NCBI GenBank assembly: GCA_963693365.1
Contig: CAVNZM010000001.1
Coordinates: 16,430,001 to 16,494,000, forward strand
Source of the DNA: Amoebidium appalachense
Taxonomy: Eukaryota; Ichthyosporea
Length of the DNA stretch: 64,000 bases
Direction: 5' to 3'
The notes under the pieces are model-generated. The model had not been told where the DNA came from and ran no database searches. It saw only the letters and a program-made list of their open reading frames with translations. Positions within the stretch are counted from its first letter, which is position 1, and every line of letters begins with the position of its first letter. This document shows, piece by piece, positions 56,163 to 64,000 of the stretch. The translations under genes and the position numbers were made by a program.

Positions 56163-57235
56163 GCCACCCCCTCCCCCACTTTAACCCCCACAGCACCCAC
56201 ACACCCGCACGCCCATCCACCCACCCATCCACCCACCCACCCACCCACCCACCCACACACACACCCACACACACACACAAACACACACCCACACAAACAC
56301 ACACCCACACAAACACAAACGCTTGCACACGTACACAAACCCACCATCTCCGTAGCCCTGTATGCGTCATCCCTTGCTGACCCAGCCCTAAGGCGTGCCG
56401 ACCCATACTCGTCATTCACATCGTCGTGCGAGCTACTTTTCAGGCTACTCTCCATGCTCTTGCTCTTCTGTGATCTATGTCCCTCTGAGGTGCTAGGAAG
56501 ATTCGCTTCATTTTCCCAAGGGTCTACATCCGCCGAATGTTTTCCGCTGGCCCTCGCTTCAAACTGTGCAGGTTTAGAACCAGCAACGCTTGCTCTTGTA
56601 CCCGAGTTTTTGCTCGAAAACACGTCCTTTGTGTCTTTTCCGTTGAACGAACCGGGGCGAAAGACACCCACATGGGGAGTTTCGCTTTTCCGTGCATGTT
56701 TGTCGCTTTGCCGAACGGGAGTAGGTGAGTGCTCCGTCCTTAGTGGCTTGGGGGAGTCTGGAGGAGGGAGTGCAAATTGCTCCCAGGGTGCAATGTCAGG
56801 AGGGGGGAGTGGCTTATCAAAATCATCTTTCTGTGTATTGCTTGCAGGCATTGGATGGGGCTCAAACTTCTCCCACGGGGCTATTTCAGGTGGGGGTAGG
56901 GGTGTGTCAATGTCTAAATTCACTTCTAAAACATCGTCGGTGTTCGACCTGGCACCACCGGCGGAAACTGCACGGGTGCGGCCAAAATCCGTGCTAAGAG
57001 AGTCTGACTTGTTGCGCGATTTCTCCTTGACCGAATGGGAGCGGCCTCTGTCTTGGATACATTCTGGCTCGTTTGGAACTGATGGCTCGGGGGTGTGTGC
57101 GTTAATCCTTTGCTTGGCATCTTCACCAGACTTGAATAGTAACCGGCCAAGGAGACTGGGGGGTTCCTCGCATGGGGCTGCGTGGGGAGGCGTTATCTCG
57201 CCCCGGTGGGCTATGCGCTTGATTTTTTGTGACAT
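51289..57235 (-). CDS. DEP-domain protein with long disordered N-terminus
   Basis: Six exons, 477 residues, all phases consistent: 56345-57235, 55211-55275, 53994-54069, 53170-53352, 52432-52524 and 51289-51414 (stop TGA 51289-51291). DEP domains bind membranes or membrane receptors and occur in Dishevelled, RGS, Epac and related signalling proteins. The DEP match spans residues about 298-400: [14 protein letters not shown], then [20 protein letters not shown] and IYELN, corresponding to F.G..lVdWL ... iTReeA..lg..Ll..g.i. Residues 1-297 (one exon) are charged and disordered, with two copies of PLPPP(E/D)IAPWE(K/Q)F at 112-124 and 142-154. The C-terminus is Ser/Gly-rich and ends SSDDV. The ATG at 57235 is the first Met in this exon after an acceptor-like CATCCAG, so the true start could be upstream. 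The precise family is unknown. Confidence 0.72.
51699..51804 (+). repeat. (TTA)n trinucleotide repeat
   Basis: About 35 TTA/CTA units. They are followed by T run, G run (51827-51840), (GT)n (51863-51940), T and G runs. All lie within intron 5 of the DEP gene. Confidence 0.95.
52088..52400 (+). repeat. (GT)n cluster with (GC)n and (GAGT)n segments
   Basis: CGCGCGCG-(GT)22-GCGCGCGC at 52084-52160, (GAGT)n at 52245-52278, and (GT)n at 52316-52395. The alternating purine-pyrimidine tract is of a type that can form Z-DNA. Confidence 0.9.
55821..56041 (+). repeat. 109-bp tandem duplication
   Basis: The segment starting TCTAGTGTACACAAACATGT at 55821 is repeated at 55930 with only a handful of differences. 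It lies in intron 1 of the DEP gene. Confidence 0.9.
56104..56340 (+). repeat. (CA)n and (CCCA)n tract
   Basis: CA and CCCA repeats reach to the donor of DEP exon 1. In the gene strand this is GTGGGTTTGTGTACGTGTG and then (TGGG)n. Confidence 0.9.
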
Positions 57236-58250
57236 TGCGGGAATGTCCACTAATGATACCTGCGATTGGCTCCCTGGATGATGTTCTGGATGAGAAGAAA
57301 GAGATGGAGTCAACTATGGGGGCCCTGTGACTGGCAAGATAGAGAGCAATGTTGCTACTATGATAGTTCTGTTGGCCCGGGTACCATATCAGGAGCGGGC
57401 AATTTTTGAATTCTCCCTCCCCGGCCCCGCCGGGGAAAATTTGAGGTTTTTGGACCTCAAAGAAGTCAAATCCTGCAAAATCCACTACCGGGAGGCCAAA
57501 AAGGGTGATTTTACAAAAAAGGAGGGACATACATGAAAAAGAGAAAATGGGCGAGTTCAGTGGGCTGCCGATAAGTATATTTCGTGCTGGGCCGGTATAC
57601 ATGCTGCCGTGGTTGTTGCTGTAGACGGCAGTATGGCATCGCATGTGTCACGTGACCTGCACGTGAATGCGACCATGTGCAGGCACTGAGTCTAGGGGGA
57701 TTTGTATGTGTGTTTTGGAGCACCGACAAGGCAGAGCCAGGGTGAGGGATGTGTAAACATGGAGTTTAGGGAGATCGTGCTGCTATTGTAACATGTGCAC
57801 AAAACAGCCACGTGCACCGGCACACTCCGGTGTACAGAACAATAATATGCACATGCGTCACTGTAATATCATGTATGCGCATGCCGCACAAGGTTTAGGA
57901 GACCACCACAGTATATACTATTTTCTTTTGGTTGATATCCATGTAGGAATGGTGTGTTGCAGTTGTCATGATCAGCCTGAGGCAGGCACGTGCACTCACT
58001 GAATCACTAGAACTCATGAATAAAAAATACATTCGCTAAAAACGGCAAGGTAAATTTGGGGCCAAGCTATTATTTCCCCCTTTTAAACGTTTTTTTAGCT
58101 CCAAGAACTTCGACGCCAAAATTTCTATATTTGGCCATCGTATATGATAATGAACACGTGTACTTAAATTAAAGTAGTTATATAAATATGAGCGGCCCGT
58201 TACAAATACAGTGACGAAAAACAGTGACCCACGAGCAGTTTTTCTTTCTA

Positions 58251-58298
<48 letters not shown>

Positions 58299-59617
58299 AC
58301 ACACCAGACACACACACCACCACCACGGTGACCACCACCACCACCACCACCACCACTCACCCCTTAAAAAAACCACACACATACGTGCACGTGTACACAC
58401 ACACACAGAACACCACCACCACCTCCACTGGACCCCATTTCCTCGTTGTTTTCTTAAGCCTTCAGACCAGTCCTGCACACTGGAGTTAAACAATTGAATT
58501 CACCTAGGCTGACATGCATCCACCCCCCGCCTTCCACTTCCCTCCCCCCACCCCCTCCCCCCCCACCCCCCCCACCCCCACCCCCTCCCCCTCGATGAAG
58601 AAGGGCCCCCGTAAGCCTTGGGGGGGGGGGGGGGGGGGGGAGGGGGGGGAAGGGGGGAGCTCTTGAGCCTCCGGGTAGGGAAGTGGGGTCCGGGGATCCG
58701 GAGAGGAGGGGGGGGGGGGGGGGAAGGGGGCATATAATATTGGGCCTAGATATCATAGTATGGGGCCCCGGGGGAGGGAGAGGTGGGGGGGGGAGGGGGG
58801 AGGATCCACGGGAAAGACCTTTAGGTGCATGTTCTTATTTATACCCCCTTCGAATCATCCCCCTCTCCCCCCCCCCCCCTCCCCCCCTGAGTGCAGGCCG
58901 TGACGTAGCTACGATAACCCTGCAGAAGGCAACAAAAATGTATTAATTACTAGCACTATACATGTGTTCATAGTGCAGCTTGCACCACGTATGATCTCAG
59001 CAACTTTAAAGTAGTCACAAAGTTTAGTTATTTTCATTATTTTCATTGCTCTGAACTCTATTACTCTGAAATGATCACCGTGCATGTGCCGCAAGATAAC
59101 AACCCTATATGTGTGCAGCTGCTGCCTGCAGGTTAGACTCGCTGAAAAGACAATTGTCAGTGTGCATCCGACGCTTGCAGCTGCAGCTAGCCTCTGCAAC
59201 ATTAATACTTGCCAAGTGAATGCTCTTACACTTGATCATCATTCACTCAAAAAACCGAGGACAGACAGATTAAATATTAATGTCCATCCGAATGATCAGC
59301 AAGTGTCTATGCGTACTACTATATATACACACACGTAAAATGCGAAGCTATCAGTTACAAGGCACACCTGCTGCACTGGCACACATACACATACACACCG
59401 GCAGATCGATGCTGTCAAAATTTACTTTCATGTACTTCGTAGGTCCGACACAGGTGCACATGAACACGTACATATGTACAAGCCGCGCACACACCACACC
59501 ACACATACACACACACACACACACACTCACACACACACACGCACACACGCACACACGCACACACGCACACACGCACGCACGCACGCACACACACACACAC
59601 ACGCACGCACGCACGCG

Positions 59618-59685
<68 letters not shown>

Positions 59686-60123
59686 GACACACACACACAC
59701 ACACACATCACTGGGTGCGCTCGCTGGGGATTAGTTTTTTGGCACGCTGTTGACTTTATCGTGTGTTTATTATTTGCTATTTATTGGCCAGCGGCCAACA
59801 TTTAAAAATATACTATATACCTAAAAATAGATACTGACTACGGCCAGCAGACATTATACACCTTCCAGGACACATTAACACCAATAGTCTAACACACCAT
59901 ACTCTCGATCACAAAGAATTCCTAACAAACAGAGAAAAGTGCAAAGGCTCTGTACTATTACTCAGATTCTAAATTTTAATTCTTTACAGTAAACTTCGGA
60001 ATGAAAGCTAGCCCCCCCCCCCCCCCCCCCCCCTCCCCCCCTAACATGACTGTACGAAGAACAGGTATAACTTGAAGCACTACAACACATATGAGATCCG
60101 TTACATTGGTGTACATTCCAATA
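57236..60123. other. intergenic region between the DEP gene and the exonuclease gene
   Basis: No gene recognised. It contains unique DNA at 57,240-58,230, C run plus (CA)n at 58,251-58,320, G/C-rich DNA at 58,520-58,890 and a CA/CG block at 59,500-59,706 with CGCGCGCG. Two minus-strand AATAAA hexamers (59766-59771 and 59780-59785), about 340-350 bases past the stop at 60124, are candidate polyadenylation signals of the exonuclease gene. Confidence 0.45.
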
Positions 60124-61781
60124 TTAGACACTAGTTTGGCTACTCTGACTACTCTGAGATCCTGATTGGCTGCCTGCAGACTTGCGGCCACGATTACTTT
60201 GCTTTCGATCGTGCCATTGCAGCTGCGTCTCTCCAGCAGGTGGCAACGCCAGGCCCAGCACAGCAGATGCACGAGAAGGGGGTGGGAACTGCCCACCAGC
60301 CGAGGGCTGGCCCACATGGCCCAAGTAAGGATGGGGACCGTGCTGCGGCAGTAGCCCAGGCATGGGGAAGGCAGGGCCGGGCTGAGGCGGCATGATGCCC
60401 CACGGTGGGGGCCAGCCATGTGGGTGGTGCGGGCCTGGATGGGGTGCAGGGGGCATGTGCGGCACATGGCCCTGCTGCATGTCAAGCGCGGGTGCTGGTG
60501 GCATGGCATCCTGATTGGCTGCAACCCAACGTGGGCAGCTCTTGGCCCGATTGGAGCCGGGGCAGCCCTTGCCCTGGCGGCCACACGTCTTGCAGGTCTT
60601 GGGGGCTCTCTGGGGTGGCTGCATAGGAGGGGGCACCGGCAAATCCATCTGCAGGGGCCCCTCAGGGCCAATGTTGCGATGCTTTTTGCCCACTAGCATG
60701 GGCAAGGGCCGCTCACGCTGCGCCCCTGCATCGACACCGTCTGGAACAGGGAGGGGTGGCAAGGGGGCAGGCCGTATGGTTGCTGGCACAGCGTCTGCCC
60801 TCTCCTCGCGCATACGCTTGCGGTGATCTGCCAGGCCCTCGTGTGTGGAGCGCTGTGCATGTGCCGTCTGCCAGGTCTTCCACTTGTCGAAATGCTTCTT
60901 GATGTAGGCCGCATCCTTCATGTAGATTCCCCCAGCCACAGAGGCAGCCTTGTTGAAGTCTTGGGCCAAAGCCTCGAACAGCTGGCCGTTGGGCTTTGCA
61001 TGTGCCTTGTAGGTGCCCAGGAGCAGCGTGCTGAATAGCTTGCGCTCCTGAGGGGTAAGCACCGGAAGGAAGGGGATGGCCACATGTTGCTTCTGCGCCA
61101 GGAACTTGTAGTCGCCCCTCAGTGCAGGGTCCGGCTGTGGTGCACCACGCGCCACCTGGTTGCCCCCCCCCCATGGCAGCACCGTCACCCTCCTCGACCT
61201 CACAGTCCTCTGGCCCGCCCATCACGCCATTGGCTGCAGGCTCGATGTTATCAGACGGAGGTGGGGGTGCGGGCACCGCAACTGGCTCCTGCGCCGGGGC
61301 ATTGGCCACACAGGAGAGCGGGGCAAAGTTGAAGTACTCCTCCGGTAGCTTGTAGCAGCCTACGGGTACCCACTGGGGGTCGAGGTGATGGCCGTACCGC
61401 ATCAGCGCCAGTGCCTCCATGTCGTCAACAATCCAGGGGCTGTAGTGGGGGGGCCCCGATGCCTGGCCCAGGCGGTTGCGGTAGTGTGCACGCAGGTTGT
61501 GGCGGTGGCGCCTATTGGACATGGTGGCGTCCAGCAGGCGCAGCGACATGCGTGTGGCCCCAAAGTGGGTGGCCAGGGGGTTGTGCACTGCCCCCTCCAC
61601 CTCGTTGGTGCCCCGGATGCAGCGGTAGCGCATGAGCCCATCTGCGTCGGCAGTGGTCTCGTAGTAGAGGGGCAGGCCGGGGGGGTCCGACAGACAGCCA
61701 TTTTGGGCGTGTTCGAGCAGCGACTGTGGGGGCACAAGCAAACATCAGAGAGATGGGTGGGTGGTGGTGGTGGTAGTGTGT

Positions 61782-61832
<51 letters not shown>

Positions 61833-61912
61833 GGGGGGGATGGGGTTGCTAAGGAAAAAAACGAGCAGGGAAAGGCAAAAAACAACTGGCTAGGCAGCAA
61901 GGGCCGTGCGGG

Positions 61913-61981
<69 letters not shown>

Positions 61982-62573
61982 GTGTGTGTGTGTGTATGTT
62001 TGGGGGGGGGGGGGGGGGGGGGGGGGGGGAGGCTAGGGTGTGCGTGTGTGTGCAGATGAACCAAGGATGACAAATAAGCGAAGAATCTTTTCTGTGGTGG
62101 TGGAGTTGTTGGGCGCCTGCAGGGGGAGGGGGGGGGGGGGATGTTGCCTCGAGTCTTTCAAAGCCATCCTTCTTGAACAGAGGCTTGCCATCCGGTCCGG
62201 GCGGCACATCCTTGTAGGTGTTTTTGAACTCCACCAGCCGCGAGACCAGCGTGTATGGGTCGGGAATAACCCGCCGGATGCGCTCCATGAAGTAGCTCAG
62301 GTCGCCGCCCTTGAGCTCGGTTTCAATGTCGATGCCCTTCTGCTCCAGCACCCCCTGTGAGGCAGGATGCCAATATTAATTTACTACGCACACTGCAATT
62401 TGGGTTTGGTAGACTTTGATACCTGCCGTTATTGTAGGACCCCTCCCCTCCACCCCCCCCATCTTCTCCCCCAACACAAGTAAAAAATGCATGTGGCTAT
62501 TTCCCCCCACAACCCTACATTATTTCTCTCTAGGCATATGAATAACCCCCACTCTCCTCCCCCCCCCCCCCCC

Positions 62574-62621
<48 letters not shown>

Positions 62622-63654
62622 TTGCCCCCCCTCTCTCTGAGGCTCAGGCTCTCTCTCTTCCCTCAGAAGTTTTGTCGAAGGTGTGCATGGTTGTGGGTGG
62701 AATGGTGAGTGTGTGCTAACGAGTGTATGTGTGTGTGCGCGTCAGTCACGCATGTTGTTGTTGCCGTTTTTTTTATTTTTATTTTTTATTTTTTATTTTG
62801 GGGGGGGGGGAGGGGGGGGGGGGCACCTTCACATGTCCGTAATCCTCTTCATTCCACACAAATATTGCCTCGCTGAGTGCGCGTGCGTACTCAGCCCTGC
62901 GGGGGTGTGACTTGTACGTGCCGTCCGCCGTGTTTGCAATGGAGTGGAAGGCGTCATTCAGCACAGTCTGCCACACCACCTCCCCAGGCGGTGCCTGGCC
63001 CAACATGCCCTCTCTGGGAGCTGCCTCGGGTCCCCCTGGGGCTGCCTCAAGGCCCCCCGGGGCTGCCTGGGGGTCCTGGGGGGGTGCCTGTGGGCCGGCA
63101 AGGGGTTGCTGCTGCTCGGCAGGGGGAGGGGCTGGGTCAGGGACCACCGGCACCTCGGCACCTGGGTCCGGTGGGGGCTGAATGGGCCGTAGCCACTGCA
63201 GGTGCACCATCAGCTCAAAGGGCGGCGGGCCCAGCTCTCCCAGGGTCTTGCCCTTGTCGGGGCCAAAGGGCACCTGCATGGCCGGCGACAGCACCTGATC
63301 CACCCGCACCACTGCATGCTTCTTGCCCACCTTCATGCCCCCCCAGCGCTCCGGCTGCACAGCCAGCACCACCCCGGTGGCTGCTGCAGCATGTGGGCCC
63401 CGCCGGGGCACAATCTCAACCCCTTCACCGAGTGCCTTTGCATGAAGCCGCGCTGCATGTCATAGAGGGAAGCAAAAAACTCAGCCAAAAAGCCACAGCA
63501 CCAACGTTTTTCTCTTCGCTCCACAAAAATCAAATGCATATTCCTTAGCAACCCCCTTCCCCCCCCCCCCCCCCCCCCCCCCTTCTCCCTCCCCCCCCCC
63601 CCCTCTCCCAGTGCCCAGCTTGTGTGGCACTTGCACGTGTTAACAGTGCTATAG

Positions 63655-63689
<35 letters not shown>

Positions 63690-64000
63690 ACCACCACCAC
63701 CACCACCACCAATCACCCCCTCCTTTGATAGCCACCCGACACCCAGCATAACACAACTGGAACACTGGCCCATGTGGTCAGCCACCCCCCCCCCCCCCCC
63801 CCCCCCCCCTCCCTCCCCCCCTCCCCTCTCCCTCTGGGGGGCCCACAATCTTTCTATATCTGGCATAAGCACATAAGCACTGGGGCAAAAAGCAGGTGGG
63901 ATACACACCTGACAGGTTTGGCCTATCGACCACGGCCGAGTAGACCTGCAGGGACGCATATGCATCAAGGGCAGCGTAGGTGGCCTGCACCTCTGATAGC
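60124..64000 (-). CDS. DEDDy 3'-5' exonuclease fused to transposon-like C-terminal domains (5' end outside window)
   Basis: Exons in transcript order: 63909->64000, 62827-63452, 62148-62354 and 60124-61723 (stop TAA). The first shows QATYAALDAYASLQVY, the YxxxD exonuclease III motif of WRN-type DEDDy nucleases; earlier catalytic motifs must lie beyond 64,000. Next come about 200 residues with VVLAV..., KKHAVVRVDQVLSP and a Pro/Gly-rich linker, then YFMERIRRVIPDPYTLVSRL. The last exon has GCLSDPPGLPLYYE and YRCIRGTNEVEGAVHNPL, with RHRHN-type basic sequence after it. This resembles the segment around the last acidic residue of DDE transposases and is known from exonuclease-containing proteins of fungi and protists. 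A SANT/Myb-like helical block and a CKTCG...CPGS...SCP zinc-knuckle-like motif follow. The last exon needs a one-base shift at a C10 run (61163-61172). One intron uses a GC donor. It is either a domesticated gene or a mobile element. Confidence 0.7.
61163..61172 (-). other. C10 homopolymer at reading-frame shift
   Basis: Upstream the coding frame reads EEGDGAAMGGG. Downstream the family-like sequence (GDYKFLAQKQHVAIP) is in a frame shifted by one base. One extra base in the run explains the break, so a sequencing error or a real slip are both possible. Confidence 0.6.
61915..61978 (+). repeat. (CT)n microsatellite
   Basis: About 32 CT units, flanked by (GT)n plus G runs at 61780-61839 and 61980-62029, in the last intron of the exonuclease gene. 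Confidence 0.95.
62556..62622 (+). repeat. C homopolymer
   Basis: About 65 C with one T interruption, in an intron of the exonuclease gene. Further C runs lie at 63558-63582, 63654-63689 and 63785-63809. Confidence 0.9.

Noticed and set aside
57327-57536. Plus-strand frame with ENLRFLDLKEVKSCKIHYRE
   Set aside because: It is short, has no start context or splice partners, and overlaps the upstream region of the DEP gene. No family is recognised.

Overview
This is nuclear DNA from a eukaryote with many introns. Genes are split into short exons (20-200 bases) by introns filled with (CA)n/(GT)n microsatellites and very long G or C homopolymers. The gene set is a Rab8-type GTPase, an MBIP-like ATAC-complex subunit, a probable Barentsz/CASC3 exon-junction protein and a DEP-domain protein. 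This suggests a holozoan (a unicellular relative of animals such as an ichthyosporean, or an early-branching animal). That placement is inference from gene content only.

Layout. 1-6,564 (+): 3' part of a gene with acidic mini-exons followed by a long Pro/Tyr-rich exon. 9,054-13,066 (+): complete five-exon RAB8 gene. 14,587-15,223 (+): tentative small gene. 16,756-17,300: degraded Tc1/mariner-like remnant. 20,017-23,734 (-): six-exon gene of unrecognised family. 24,346-24,950: tRNA-like T-arm and a non-LTR reverse-transcriptase tail fragment. 28,717-33,327 (+): several candidate exons that I could not join with confidence. 34,569-38,676 (-): seven-exon Barentsz/CASC3-like gene, divergent from 39,421-48,281 (+): nine-exon MBIP gene; 744 bp lie between the two start codons. 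51,289-57,235 (-): six-exon DEP-domain gene. 60,124->64,000 (-): 3' part of a gene that joins a DEDDy 3'-5' exonuclease to a C-terminal region resembling transposon-associated proteins.

The exon models were built by hand from splice sites, reading-frame continuity and phase. For RAB8, MBIP, CASC3-like and the DEP gene every junction agrees in phase. In the unknown gene all junctions except the first agree. The genes do not form an operon. They are ordinary housekeeping, trafficking, chromatin and RNA genes.

The most unusual property is how introns are built. Donors often run straight into (GT)n or into C/G homopolymers, and many acceptors are the end of a (CA)n tract. In a few introns complementary GT and CA repeats sit at the two ends, which could pair and bring the splice sites together. 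The exonuclease fusion gene is the most interesting protein locus.
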